A DNA stretch of 64,000 nucleotides from Semisulcospira habei (GCA_036245525.1 BTPG01000004.1:50233323-50297322); one strand, 5' to 3'; shown: positions 1 through 11,124, counted from the stretch's first letter. Numbers and translations: made by a program. The notes: generated from the sequence alone by a model not told the origin.

Positions 1-718
1 ATATTCATGAACTTGCTTGATATTTTTTCCTTCCCATAATCTCTTGCAGACCAGAAAGACTCAATCTTGTGCTTGCCTGTGTCAAAACTAAAATGATAAA
101 TATGCTCATACTGTCACGTTAGCAAGCTCCTTATGCGCACTGGCAATCAACTACTTCTTAGTGTGTACATACACTCAAAATTTCTTCCCAATACACACAC
201 ATGAATGAAGAATAGACAGCAGCAAATACTTGAATCGAATCGCCATATTATTGAGATTGATGACACTGATATCCGCTACTATAGTGACAACCTTAGAAAA
301 GGACTATAAACAAACCTGCTGGCATTTTCTGTCATTACTGTATTAATTACAAGTCTACTTTACTCAACAATACGCACGATTATAGAAGGCACTGATGTCT
401 ACACAGTCAAATTAAATCTCCACACTGAGTCGGTCAACAGTCCAATACGTGCACACATTAGGTCAGCATTTGGACAGATATAAACACACATTAGAAGTAT
501 CACATCCAGGTTTATAAATAGACATAGTTATTAACGTCTGTGGTCTCATCTTAGACCGCATATTCGCGTGTTTTCTGCAACTTTTTGCGCAATGAAACGT
601 GTTCATCAGTGTCAGATTTGCTGGGTTCTGTATGTTTGAAGCATGCATTTGGTGTTGGACGTTAAACTTCCCTTCCGCCTATGTATATGTAAACTTCATG
701 TCCTTTGCAACATTTCAG
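1..718. other. AT-rich non-coding stretch
   Basis: I see no exon, RNA gene or recognisable element here. Reading frames are short and lack coding character. It is probably intron of the ZNF106-like gene or its upstream flank, because the first visible exon at 7180 opens with a splice acceptor inside a codon. Confidence 0.4.
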
Positions 719-789
719 AAAAGTCTGATGTGTACTTCAGACTATGTGGGCCCTAGATTGTGACATTAAAGAGTTTTGTGGTGACATGA
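719..789. repeat. Left member of a direct repeat flanking DIRS copy 1
   Basis: This segment, with its core around GGGCCCTAGATTGTGAC and then GAGTTTTGTGGTGA, recurs in the same orientation at 6343-6419, just beyond the right end of DIRS copy 1. The copies differ at roughly 15-20 percent of positions by eye, so they are older than a fresh target duplication. DIRS elements are not known to make target duplications. Confidence 0.6.
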
Positions 790-994
790 TTTGTTTCCTC
801 AAAAACATTACTGATGACATTACTATTAGGAAGGTACACTTAGCTTACCAATTTCAGCCTAAAACTCCATTGTGTACCTACACAACCAGGGAGGTGACTT
901 AAGGGCACCATAACCAGGTACCCTGAGTAGTCTCCCGTCCCTCCCTATCCAGTCACGTGCCCAGTGGTGTCATGCCAGTCTGTTCGCTTAGCTT
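790..994 (+). repeat. DIRS copy 1 left inverted terminal repeat
   Basis: Read as its reverse complement, this segment matches 6109-6328. It contains the shared landmarks of the family: TTTGTTTCCTCAAAAACATT at the extreme end, a GTGTACCTACACAACC block, and CACGTGCCCAGTGGTG near the inner edge. Confidence 0.8.
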
Positions 995-1177
995 AACGGG
1001 AACGGTTGTGTTCAAGCCTACTGGACATTTCGGCTGTGTACGGTTGTAACCGGTCATACCTTGGATTGGATTTTACCGTGGTTTACCGTGCCTGCCTTGG
1101 ATTACCTTCCTTCCTTGGATTTACGTGTGGGCGCTGGTGCTTCTGTTGGATTATAGTGGTGCTTCCGTTGGATTTTT

Positions 1178-2940
1178 GTGGTACTTCTGTTGGATTGGGG
1201 AGGTGCTGGGGCATTCTCCACTGCGCATGGTTGGTCCCCTATGGCCTACGTAACAGGTTCCTCTCCGGCCTCTCCGCCATGGCAAGGTAAGGCCTCAGTT
1301 GTTGCCCTTGACTGGCCCTCGGTGCGCCGAGCGGCGGCACTGGCCGTGGACTTTGCTCCTTTTTCGGAGTTCACCTTCATACGTGCGTGCACTCGTTTTG
1401 TGTGGCCTCGGGGCGCCACGCTCGCTTGCCTCTCACCTTGCCTATGTCTTGCAGTTCCCAAGTCCGCACCCGTAAGCACGGCGTGGACTTCCAATGGCCG
1501 AGCGACACACATGTGGTATGCCTCCCCTGTTCCGGCTGTGCCTCCAGTCGCTCTGGTGACACCTGCGCCTCCTGGGTGGGAGAGCAATGGTCTCAGCTCT
1601 GGGGGTCCTTCGGCGCGAACGTCCTACGCCAGCCTGAGACCAGCCACCCGCTACCGCCCTCCCTGCCGCCTCAGCAGATGGGACGAGGCGCACCCGCTTG
1701 GACATTGGGGGACTGACTACCCGGGCCCTGACACGTGCTTCAGGTCCCCGGACAATGGCCTTTTGGTGCACCCGCTCTCCCAAGCCCGGCCCACAGCGAG
1801 CTTGCTCGTCCCGCCTCCCAGCCAGAGTTCTCTTGGGCTCCGACACGGCTACTAAATATCGGCCCGCCAACCGCGCGGAACCAAGCCAGCACTGACGTCT
1901 TTCATCCCGCTCCAGGGTCAGTGACAAGTACCCCCGGGCCAGACGAGACTATTGGACCCTTGTGCGCCTGCTCCCCCGAGCCTAGCCGACAGCGAGCTTG
2001 CTCGCCCCACTTCCCAGCCCGAGCTCTCTCGGGCTCCGACACGGCTACTAGATGCTGGCCCGCCAACCCCTTGGAACCAGGCCAGCACCGATTCCTTCAT
2101 CCTGCTCTTTGCGAGATTACTCCCCCAACGGTGCGGCCCCCCCCCCCCCTCTCAGCGGAGCTCCCAGGTGAGTCATTTCCCCCCCACCCACCCCAAGCTT
2201 GAGCTCCGGATGAGAGGACGGTGCTAGTGAGGCTCCCACCCACCAGGCCCCCTCCCGGACGATTGAGCGGCGTTTTCTGCTCCTTGCCCTGGTACCTTCT
2301 GGCAGCACCCTCGCTGCCCGTCCGTGTCCCCTGATGACGACGAAGCCTCGGCTTGCTACTGGGGGTCTCCGTCGCGGCCCTCCTCTGAGATGACAGTCGT
2401 TCAGCGCTTCCTGGCTCACGCTCCCCTGGCAGCCCCTCGTCACCGGTGGCCTGCCTGGCGCCTAGGATGGAGACTCTCCAGCCACTGGGCTAGGGGGCAC
2501 ACCTGATCGCTCCCTGTCTTCCTGGTGAATGCCTCCCGGTGGTCCAAGCAGTTCAAGCCCTGTCCCCGGCCCTGGCGTCCGGGACCTTGGTGAGTCGTTT
2601 TCTGTGCACCTGCAGCGGGATTCCTTCGGCGCCGCGGGATTCTTCTCTGACGCCAAGTGACTGTCGGACTTGGACTTCTTCTTCTTCGGCCGACGCTGGT
2701 TCGCTGGTCACTCCAGGCCTTTGCCTGCCCCCTTCCAGATAGGACGGCGGCCCCCATATGCAACAAGTAAGACCTGGCCTGTGCGGGAGTTGGGACCTGG
2801 TCACGCTAGCTGTCATCCAGGAGACTTTCTCGCCCTGCCACCCGGGCGGCGTTTCACACCTCCGCCAACACCATGTCCGCTGCCCCCTGCTGCGACCCGA
2901 TGTGTCATGATGCTGCCCCCAGTCCTGCCATGACCTCCCT
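1178..2940 (+). pseudogene. DIRS copy 1 gag-like region, degenerate
   Basis: Overlapping Pro/Ser/Arg-rich frames fill this stretch in several phases, which suggests an ancestral long frame with frameshifts. No diagnostic domain is visible. It is assigned as the first ORF only from its place between the left terminal repeat and the reverse transcriptase, matching the layout in copy 2. A run of about 12 C residues near 2138-2150 is one likely cause of frame loss. Confidence 0.4.
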
Positions 2941-3009
2941 CCAGGGTGACGGAGCAGCTCCCCGATGGACCGATGTCCTGACCGATCGGCACTAAGCCGA
3001 CGCTCTTCT

Positions 3010-4560
3010 CAGCGAGGTCTCCGCCCTGCTGCTTAAGGCCGCCACGGAGGTGGGCGCGGGCCTTCTACGTCTGTCTCCTCGTGGTACCCAGGCCTGGCGG
3101 CGAGTGGCGCCCTATCATCGACCCCTCGGCGCTGCACAAGTACATTATGTTTGCATGGGGGCGGCCGGAGCCTTGCGTGCGGATTGCACCCCTTGGACCT
3201 CAACGTCGGACTGGACCTGTCAGACGCATACCTGCAGGTCCCCGTGCACCCCGCCTCTTGGCGTTGCCTGCTCTTCGACTTCGGCGGCCTGGTCTACCTG
3301 TTGGGGCACGGCCTTTGGCCGCATTCTCAGCTCCTCGGTGTTCCCTTGCATCATGGACGCGACACGATTCCCCAGCCTTCTATTTCCATCTCCTCGTGGT
3401 ACCCAGGCCCAGCGGCGAGTGGCACCCCGTCATCGACCCCTCGGCACTGCACAAGTACATTACGTTTGCATGACGGATTGCAGCCCTTGGACCTCACTGT
3501 CAGACTGGACCTGTCGGACGCATACCTGCAGGTCTCCGTGCGCCCCACCTCTTGACGTTGCCTGCTCTTCAACTTCGGCGGCCTGGCCTACCTGTTGGGG
3601 CACGGCATTCGGCCGCATCCTCAGCTCCTCATTGTTCCCATGCATCATGGACGCCATCGTCGCCTAGGCCGGACAGGCATCCTCGAGCCCCGCATCGACC
3701 TTCTGGGACGATCTGTCCCTCTGGATCCAGTGAGAGTCGTCCTTGGAGAACGACAGGGATGCGCTGCTTGATCTGTGCACTCGCCTCGGCTTCCGGGTCG
3801 ACTTCGGCAACTCGGACCTTCCACCCTCCCACCAGTTGTGCGCGTGGGCATGGCGTTTTGGACCAACCTTGACAGAGTAAAACTTCCGACCCTCGGATCT
3901 AGACATTGGCGGCCTTAGCCCGCCAGGTGTCTCAATAGGATGTGGTTCCCACCAGAGTGGCTACAGCGCCTGGGCCTGATGAGCGTGGCGGCGGACCTCC
4001 TACCCCTCGGCCGGCTCTACTCCCACCCACTTCAGCTACATCTGCCTCTCCACTGGCGTCTGCCCTCTGACGACCTGGTGACCCTGGGGCCGGTTATTCC
4101 AATGCTCCGATCTCATCTCCTCCGCTGGGTGGATCCGGCGTGGCTCGCAGCCAGAGTACCCCTCGCCTCGCTGCCCCCCCCCCCCCCCCCCAGTTGTCTC
4201 TCGGCGTGGGGGCGAGCCTCTCCTGTTGGGGCGCACACCCTCTACCGATGTTCTCCATGACTTCCGGCCGCTGGCCTCCGGACCGCTCGGACCAGCGCAT
4301 CAACTGGTGGGAGCTGTGAGACATGCCTCCGACACCAGGAGCTCCTCGTCCTTCCGTCTACTCCACGGTGGTCTCCTACATCCAGATGCGGGGCAGGACG
4401 CGCTCCCCCTCCCTCAGCAATCCGCCTGTACCAGGTCCTCCGGTGGGGCGAAGATCGTGGCAGCTCTCTCGGACAGCAACACTTCCCTGGCCTCCTGAAT
4501 GTCCTAGCCGACTCCCTCTCTCTGTGCGGCCAGCTTCTTCACGCCGAGTGGGCTCTCTAC
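3010..4560 (+). pseudogene. DIRS copy 1 reverse transcriptase and RNase H, degenerate
   Basis: The reverse transcriptase is recognisable from fragments such as VVPRPGGEWRPIIDPSALHK, LDLSDAYLQVPVHPAS and IMDAIVA, which are collinear with copy 2. The RNase H part follows, with INWWEL- and STVVSYIQ-type remnants near 4300-4390. Frames change repeatedly, a TAG follows the IMDAIVA remnant, and the catalytic YxDD box is not preserved (FWDDL-like at about 3700). Two C-homopolymers, at 4177-4192 and around 4650, also break frame. An internal duplication of the reverse transcriptase is listed separately. Confidence 0.65.
3074..3656 (+). repeat. Internal tandem duplication inside the DIRS copy 1 reverse transcriptase
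   Basis: The block starting TCTCCTCGTGGTACCCAGG at 3074 starts again at 3389, and both copies run on to CATCATGGACGC (3349-3361 and 3643-3654). Each encodes the same reverse transcriptase segment (RPIIDPSALHKYI, then LDLSDAYLQV). The first copy is longer by about 24 bp. No such doubling is seen in copies 2-4. Confidence 0.75.
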
Positions 4561-4789
4561 CCGGATATCTTGGGATGGTCTGCGCGCAGTGTGAGACACC
4601 CATGATCGACCTCTTCGCGACAAGATGGAATCGACAGTCCCCTCCTCCTCATCCCCCCCCCCCCCCCCAGTGTACCACTGACCTCCCGAGCCTCGCCACC
4701 GGTCCCCCTCTGTGGCTCCCCACCCCGCGCACGATGCCCATGCAACCCCGACAGAAGCTGGATCCTCCGGGCCCGGAGCAGCTTCTCCT

Positions 4790-5871
4790 ATGCACCTGGA
4801 GATTGTGCGGTGCGCCCCCGCCGCTAGGGACTCAAGTGCTGTGGTGGTGGCGTTCACTGCAGCCCGCAGACCTCCGACCAGAGGCGCCTAGGAGAGAAAG
4901 TGGTGAGTCCTTCGGCCCTGGTGCGACAACCAGTCCTCTCCCCACAGATCTGACTGCCCCACAGCTGGCCGAGTCTTACTCTGGCTCTTCGTCGAGCGGA
5001 ACGTGGCTCCGATCGCCATCCAGAGCTACCTGGTCGGGATAGCTGACACATATCGTCACTTGGATCACCTGGACCCCGGCGCTTGCAAGGGCCTCGCCAA
5101 CCTTAGGGCCCGCTTCGGCCTCCAGCGGCCAGGCCCTGCTCGCTGACTCCGCGATGGGACCTACCCTAGGTGCTGATGTGGCTCCATTTGGATCGATTCA
5201 AACCGCCCCCCTTGGCGGGGTTAGCCGATGTGACCCGAAAGATCTGTTTCCTCCTGGCCCTCACCGCGGCTTACAGGGTAAGCGAACTGCATGCGCTCTC
5301 TGCGCACTCCACCTGCCAGCAGTTCACAACAGATGGCTCTGTGCAGCTACTGACCGGCCCGGCCTTCCTGGCCCCGACTCGGTCCCCATTAACCGCACCC
5401 CAGGTGATCACCATTCAGCCACTGAAGGGGATAGACCTTCCTCGGGAGACCAGACAGCAGGTCCCGGTGAGTGCATTTTTGGGTAGCTGCGCCGATCCAA
5501 ACCCGTCCAGAGGGGACGGTCCTGCCTCTTCTGTCTTGTCCCCAGGAGGACCAGACGGCTCGGCCCAGACAGTATCTTCCTGGCTCCGCTGGGTTATCCG
5601 GTCTGCCTACCAGGACCGCTCCCCGGAGGGAGCTACGAGGCTAAGGATCAGGGCGCATGAGGTTAGTGCCATGGCCAGGAGCATCGCCTTCGACCGCAAC
5701 TGCGCTGCCAAAGACATTGTGGCAGCCGTGGCCTGGCAGGCGGAATCGTCCTTTTGCCCAGTTGTACCTGAGAGATCCCTCGGGCCAGCGGGTGAACCTA
5801 GCCCTGGTGGGGGACATCGCCGTGGCGCAACACTCCCTCCCAGCACTGGAAGCGCCGTAGGTCAAGCTTAG
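4790..5871 (+). pseudogene. DIRS copy 1 tyrosine recombinase, degenerate
   Basis: The C-terminal part is readable. Box I appears as YRVSELHALSAHS with its catalytic-type Arg, the box II neighbourhood as HEVSAMARSIAF, and the tyrosine region as QLYLRDPSGQ. The family pattern is H-x-x-R in box II. Here the last position is Ser, so a key residue is lost even where the frame is open. The upstream SAM-like DNA-binding part is fragmented between 4790 and 5050. This enzyme class would integrate a circular DNA intermediate. Confidence 0.65.
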
Positions 5872-5980
5872 CTGAAATTGTTGGGAGGTTGCCCCGGGGG
5901 GAGGGCGGATCTGGTTAGCCCATGTACAAGGGGTAAGATTCTGGGCGGCACCCACCTCCTCTCCTCTTCACTATTCTTCT

Positions 5981-6073
5981 TAATAGTAATGTCATCGGTA
6001 ATGTTTTTGAGGAAACAAATTAATTTTTCTCTAAAATGTATTTTTTCGAAAAATACTTACCGATGACATTACT
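5981..6073 (+). repeat. DIRS copy 1 internal complementary region
   Basis: Its reverse complement reads as the right end of the element (ATCGGTAAGTATTTTTCG up to AGAGAAAAATT) fused directly to the left end (ATTTGTTTCCTCAAAAACAT). This is the circle-junction template described for DIRS1-type elements. It also carries the self-complementary core GTATTTTTCGAAAAATAC-like. Confidence 0.8.
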
Positions 6074-6108
6074 TGGAGGACCCTCCTGCCTGCCCCGCTT
6101 GCCGCTAG

Positions 6109-6328
6109 TAAGCTAAGCTTCAGACTGGCGTGACACCACTGGGCACGTGAACGGATAGGGAGGGACAGGAGACTACTCAGAGTACTTGGTCAGGGCGCCC
6201 TTGTCACCTCCCTGGTTGTGTAGGTACACAACGGAGTTTTAGGCTGAAATTGGTAAGCTAAGTGTACCTTCCTAATAGTAATGTCATCGGTAAGTATTTT
6301 TCGAAACAATACCTTTTAGAGAAAAATT
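6109..6328 (+). repeat. DIRS copy 1 right inverted terminal repeat
   Basis: This is complementary to 790-994, through CACCACTGGGCACGTG, the GGTTGTGTAGGTACACAA block and the TAATGTCATCGG end. The element probably stops in GAGAAAAATT at about 6328. Confidence 0.8.
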
Positions 6329-6342
6329 CATTTTTCTAGCAG

Positions 6343-6419
6343 GAAAAGTCTGCCATTTACCCCACACTATGCGGGCCCTAGACTGTGACGTCACAGAGTT
6401 TTGTGGTGATGTGATTTTT
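6343..6419. repeat. Right member of the direct repeat flanking DIRS copy 1
   Basis: Same orientation as 719-789, sharing GGGCCCTAGACTGTGAC and GAGTTTTGTGGTGA. Confidence 0.6.
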
Positions 6420-6845
6420 ATAGCATGTATAGTATTCACAGTGCCACTATCAATGGCACTGAAGGGGTAAGTTGGCTATGTTTCATCACAAATCTTTACA
6501 AAAAAATTGAAAATACCCAGCAAATATCTACGCAGCTTGAATTAACCTGGGCATAAATCTACCCAGTGTAAATTTGTACTGTCACTATTCCATTGAGATA
6601 TTCTTATTGGAGTAATTAAAGCCTTTATCGAGTGGAATCATGCTGTGACGATTGACGCTGAGTTTATTTAGTTCTAAAAATAAATGGAAATCGGAGGAAA
6701 GCATTTGCTCTGGGTGGATTTGCGCATACATTTCGGTGGGTAGTGTCAGGCTGGAAAGTTCTATGTCCAAATATTGTGAAACGGACCACTCCAGAACAAA
6801 TGGTGGTAATCAGAAGGACTCTTTGTTTTTGACTGGGTACATACA
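6420..6845. other. Intronic stretch without recognised features
   Basis: No exon or repeat family is recognised. Frames are short and without coding character. Confidence 0.4.
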
Positions 6846-7013
6846 TTTTATTGAGTAACATTTTGCTTGATATAGTGCTAATAAACAGACAGATGTGATT
6901 ACTTGACCAGGATCAAAATGTCCTCGTCTAATGACTCGGACATTTTGATTTAGGTCTCGTAATCACATCTGCCTGTTATCAGTACTATATCAAGCAAAAT
7001 GTTGCTCAATATA
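6846..7013. mobile_element. Foldback (MITE-like) palindromic element
   Basis: The outer arms carry TTGAGTAACATTTTGCTTG and its near-perfect complement at 6990-7010. Further pairs lie inside: ACAGATGTGATTA with TAATCACATCTG, and CAAAATGTCC with GGACATTTTG. The whole 168 bp can fold into one hairpin. No TTAA bounds it, so it is a different family from most hairpins in this window. Confidence 0.6.
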
Positions 7014-7035
7014 ATATAGTATAACAATGTCTTGA

Positions 7036-7081
7036 TGACTGATAAAAGCCTCAATACTTTACAACTCGGCTTTTATCAGGC
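7036..7081. repeat. Short inverted repeat (hairpin)
   Basis: CTGATAAAAGCC pairs with GGCTTTTATCAG across about 22 nt. It lies about 100 bp upstream of the first exon acceptor. Function unknown. Confidence 0.5.
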
Positions 7082-7179
7082 CATGTCAACATTTCTATGA
7101 ATCATATTATCAGACCCCTAAATCTTATATCTAACTTATTATATCATTCATTTATCAATCATTTACTACTTCTTTACAG

Positions 7180-9253
7180 GTATCATACCTGGCTCCAGCA
7201 CCCAAACCAGCAGAGACCATCACCCTGCAGGGCAGAGGAGACAATCCTATTCCTCTGCCTCAGCAACTCTGACATCGTTCACTGCCCCTGCCACAGCTAC
7301 AAGCATGTCTTTATCTAGAGATGTTTGTTCCCCTGCTGCTGCTTCATCATCCAAAGGGGAAATGGTCCCTCCCAGCCTGGGTTCGGCAGTCATTTTGCCA
7401 AGCTGGCTCACCACAACCTCTACTTCTCAGTCAATCGGTGATGGAAGAGCGCAAAATACTGTAGTGCCGATTCAGGCTGAATCAACGCAGGGGTCAGATG
7501 TATGTCTCTCAGGTTCTGTCTCCAGTTCTGTTCACAGTGAGACGCCTACCGAACCCCAGCAAAAATCATCTGTGGTTGATGGACCTTTTCACAGTGGAAA
7601 TTATATTTCTATGAGGAGTGGCAGTGGAGAGCAAGCTCCTCTAAGCAGTGTAAACACACAACATTCTGGTAGCATGTTATCACAGGTGGCAGTGTCTGCT
7701 TCATCCTTTGAACCATCATCCAAAAGACCATCTTCATCCAGAGAGCCAAGAATAATGCTTAGTCTCGGTGATACTGACAGCAGTGCGGCCAGTAAGAAGT
7801 CTACGTGTGCTGATGTTGCAAATTTTCATGGCAGTGAGAAGAACACAGATCTTACTGTGTCATCCATTTCCGTTAATTCTTCTAACACAGTGTCTGCAGG
7901 AAGGCAGCCAAGAGACACATACCTGATGGAAAGCTCAAGCGGGATAGGCAGTAGTATTGTCACAGGCATCAGCAGCTCGTCTCTTGCACAGCAAAACCAT
8001 GACAGCTCTGGTCAGTCTGATCTCAGCAGTCTGCATCCAGACTCTGACCAAGGATCTATCACAAGCATGTGGGATGCAAGACACTCCACACAGCAAGACA
8101 GCTCCAGCAAACCAACAGCCATAAGTAAAAGTATTTTCTCTTTCACTTCTCCACAGCCCGGCAGTAGTGGTATGAGATCACAGACACAGAGTTCTCCGGG
8201 CATGAGTGTTTCTTACATCGGCAGCATTTCCAGCAGCACCACGTCCGACCTGGTGCAGCAGATAGTCCGCAACTTGCCTATCACCAGTCAGCTGGGGGAG
8301 GTGGGCAGTCCGCGCTCCATGTCAATGTACCTGCTCAAGTCAAATGGTGCTGAGAATCGGTCACCGTCTGTAGATGCAGCCAGCAGGGAGAGGTCCACAT
8401 CAGACCCTGCAGACATTTTATCTTCAAAGACCAGGACGCGCAGCACCTCCCTCAGTGATGTCAGTATTGTCTCTGACTTTGGCTTCCAAGACAAAAGCGC
8501 AGGTGTGGGCCATTCATCACAGAAGTCACCTATTGATCTGCCAAGATTGGATCTTTCAGTCAGTGGGGACACAGGACATTCTAAGGTTGATACTCCACAT
8601 TCAGAGTCAGATGGAAGCAGTGTGGTCAGTAGTGCGTCTCTGGGTGAACAGATCAAGTTTATGTCAGAAAAGAATGGCACAACAGCTGTAGGTGCTACTC
8701 ACAGTCTTGCTCACCCTGTTGTTGATGATGATATTGAGCTGATAGAGGATGGTGATAAAAAGAACAATACACCAGACAGCAGTGTCAGAGGCTGCTCCAT
8801 AGTCCTACAGAGACTGGACCTAGAAAACAGCATGACATCAGAATTCTTCAAAGAGCCAAAAGAGACGGAGAAGCCCAAAAAGAAGATGAAAACCAAGAAA
8901 GATCGCAACAAAGTGCTGCAGAATCGACGCCACTTTTTTGTGGATTCCAGCTCGGAGGATCATGCCTCAACTGCTGACGATGATTCACTGCCTGATTTGG
9001 ATCTTGTTCCACAGGAGGTTGATTTTAACCCCCTTGTGTTTGCAGCCACTGGCACTGTGAACAGTACTGATGGCCGCTTGCTCAAGGGAGTTAATCGGAT
9101 CCGCGCATCACGTTCAGGTGACAATGTGCTGATTGTGGGAGAGACGGATGACCTAGATTTAACTCTGGTGAGCGAGGAGGGCATGAAAACGATATATGAT
9201 GATGACACGGAAGAAAATAGGCCGGCCACCTCATCTGGGGAAGGGTCCAGTCG
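7180..9253 (+). CDS. ZNF106: ZNF106-like, Ser-rich large internal exon
   Basis: A single exon of 2074 bp, open from the acceptor (TTACTTCTTTACAG, AG at 7178-7179) to the donor (GTAAGT at 9254). It begins two bases into a codon and ends two bases into one. It encodes about 690 residues, mostly low-complexity Ser/Thr/Gln sequence, followed by an acidic stretch (DDDIELIEDGD) and a basic, possibly nuclear-localising cluster (KPKKKMKTKKDRNK) near its end. This is the presumably disordered middle of the protein ahead of the WD40 domain. The ATG at 7305 is in frame, but the open frame continues upstream to a good acceptor, so I treat it as internal. Earlier exons with N-terminal domains must lie left of the window. 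The name rests on the downstream combination of WD40 repeats and two C2H2 fingers, which is the ZNF106 layout. An RNA-binding role in splicing is known for that family, not shown here. Confidence 0.8.
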
Positions 9254-10379
9254 GTAAGTATTGTCATGCAAAATTACTTTTGTAATTTTGTATTATGTTC
9301 ATTATGCCTGTCTTACAATCTCTTTAAGCCCTGGCATACATAAATGGTCTCCCCTTCCTTTTGCAGGACTCCCCAGATAGACCCACTCGGGAAATACGTG
9401 AGCTGTTTAATGGAACTTTTTGGGTGTCCAGTTATTACAGATCAGTGTTCATTAAATAATGAGCAAATATTGGCTGCAGATGTTGGAAAGTTAAAAGTAC
9501 ATGGGAGAGAAAACAATCCAAAAACTACGACCAAAATTGCACCCCCAAAAAGTGCATTTCAACACCACTCAACTTTGTTGCATAAACAGAACATATCTTA
9601 AAGGGTCTTGGCTTCCGATTGATATCAATAGCAGCAAAACGGACTAATTTTGTTTATGCACAGTGGGCGGTGTATAAGTCTTTGTTTTTGTGTACTTAGG
9701 AGCTAAAGTTGGCATAATGTGCCCGACACATGCTTTTATGCACATTACGGTACGACACACATTTTGACATTAACCCATTTAGCTCCAGGACCCTGCAGCA
9801 GAAGATGGATTGATCATGATAATTCAAGGGTAGTGCCAGATGAGCTTGGCACCTTCAGGCGCCAAGCCAGGCATGGGAATTGTCCGCCTAAAGGCAAATT
9901 TCCACCGAAATGATATTGCTCAGCCGCCGAAGAAACAGGTCATTGCTTCGGATAGTGTGCGATGTGATACACTTTTTTACAAACATGCAAAAGGTTTCAG
10001 ACTTTTTCACTTTTCTAATTCCCATGCCTGCAAGCTCATCTGGCACTACCCTTGAATTATCTTGATCAATCCATCTCCTACAACTGGTACATAGTTGTTA
10101 AACAACGCCTCCAAAAGTTTGGAAATGCGGCCGTGGGGTTTACGAGGGTTAAAGCCTTATGAGCCGCAATTCTGACAAAACTAAACCAGACCTTGATTAG
10201 ATACATGTAGTTCAGTTGTTAATCCTCGAACTAGTATGAAGATTCATATAAAATTAGTTACTTTATACCCAAATGCTCCCTAATAATTCCATTTACCTCA
10301 TGTACAAGTGTACTTGTGGCTTACTCCTCAAATTATGAATAAAGTAATCCAAGTTCTCAACTGTCTGTTTTTTCCTTAG
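9254..10379 (+). other. ZNF106-like intron
   Basis: An intron of 1126 bp from GTAAGT to TTTTTTCCTTAG. It holds one TTAA-bounded hairpin element (9770-10152). A fragment near 9366-9400 resembles the arm of the hairpin element at 16394. Confidence 0.8.
9770..10152. mobile_element. TTAA-bounded GGCGCC hairpin element with enlarged loop
   Basis: It starts TTAACCCATTTAGC and ends GGGTTAA. The outer arms pair GATAATTCAAGGGTAGTGCC (9817 on) with the complementary GGCACTACCCTTGAATTAT near 10040. Unlike other copies, whose arms meet at the GGCGCC core, about 170 bp intervene. The insert edges are themselves complementary (GGCATGGGAATT with AATTCCCATGCC). Confidence 0.75.
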
Positions 10380-10635
10380 CTTGAAAATGAAAGCAGACAA
10401 GCAGAAGGTGTTTCGAGCAGACCAAGGTCGAAACCTCAATCTACCATCGTCACCATGTGTAGTCGGCTCAGATTCTGGGACAGACACCCTTGAGCCTCAA
10501 AACCCTTCTGCGTCTCGAAGAAAGAAGAACAAGTTTAGTGTCTGCGGCCCCTCTGCTCCAGTGATGGGGCTGGAGGTGTACAAAGAGCAGCTGTATGTCT
10601 GCTACCTCCGCCATGGTGTCCACAGCTACTCACTG
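10380..10635 (+). CDS. ZNF106: ZNF106-like exon entering the WD40 domain
   Basis: The exon follows TGTTTTTTCCTTAG and ends at CACTG before GTAGGT. Its first base completes the codon split at 9253 (Arg) and it ends on a codon boundary. The first part is basic and polar (RKKNKFSVCG). The last 30 residues (VMGLEVYKEQLYVCYLRHGV) have the alternating hydrophobic pattern of a first WD40 blade strand set. The next 7 kb of intron contains a whole DIRS element. Confidence 0.8.
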
Positions 10636-10665
10636 GTAGGTCCTGCTAATGCAGGTACACGTATC

Positions 10666-10848
10666 TTAACCCTTTTCATCCTGACACACCCATTGCTTGA
10701 AATAATTTCAAGTATAATAGTTCAAGGGTGCTGCCAGAATAGCTTGGTGCCTCAGGCGCCAAGCTATTCTGGCACCACCCTTGAACTAAAATGGTTGATG
10801 TATCTCCTAATCTGTAATGTAGCCTTCATAGGACAATAAGCACTTCTT
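10666..10848. mobile_element. TTAA hairpin element (TATAATAG subtype), 5' part, split by DIRS copy 2
   Basis: It begins TTAACCCTTTTCATCC. The arms are ATAGTTCAAGGGTGCTGCCA and the complementary GGCACCACCCTTGAACTA around the GGCGCC core. The sequence stops matching its paralogue (19853-20066) at the DIRS left end and resumes at 16312. Confidence 0.8.
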
Positions 10849-11039
10849 TTTGTTTCTTCAAAAACATTACCGATGGCATTACAGTATGGAAGTGTCTACT
10901 AGCTAGTCAATTTCAGCCTAAGAACCTGTTGTGTTCCTACACAACCAGTGAGGCAACTCAGGGAACTGTAACCAGGGCCGTGAGTAGCTTCCTGTCCCTC
11001 CCCATCCAGTCACGTGCCACGTGGTGAACTGCCAGTCAG
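10849..11039 (+). repeat. DIRS copy 2 left inverted terminal repeat
   Basis: Complementary to 16101-16311. Landmarks are TTTGTTTCTTCAAAAACATT at the tip, GTTCCTACACAACCAG in the middle, and CCACGTGGTGAACTGCC at the inner edge. Confidence 0.85.
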
Positions 11040-11124
11040 TCTACTTCGTTCACAGCTTTCAGGCGTGTGCTAGCCTACTGGACCTAGACTGGTTTCGACC
11101 GGTTCTTAAAGGGCCGATCGTTGG

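Larger units (their letters stand above)
790..6328 (+). mobile_element. DIRS-type tyrosine-recombinase retrotransposon, copy 1 (degenerate)
   Basis: The element is about 5.5 kb. It has inverted terminal repeats of roughly 205-220 bp, an internal complementary region before the right repeat, and coding relics in the order gag-like region, reverse transcriptase, RNase H, tyrosine recombinase. This order and terminal architecture are characteristic of the DIRS order of retrotransposons, which integrate by a tyrosine recombinase rather than a DDE integrase. Ends were placed by comparison with the internal complementary region, which spells the two ends joined. All coding regions are broken by frameshifts and stops, so it is non-autonomous now. 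It shares the GTAATGTCATCGG end subtype with copies 3 and 4, whereas copy 2 carries GTAATGCCATCGG. Confidence 0.85.

Noticed and set aside
7305..9257. Independent single-exon gene starting at ATG 7305 and ending at TAA 9257
   Set aside because: The stop overlaps a GTAAGT donor, the frame is open upstream to an acceptor, and the next exon completes the split codon in phase.
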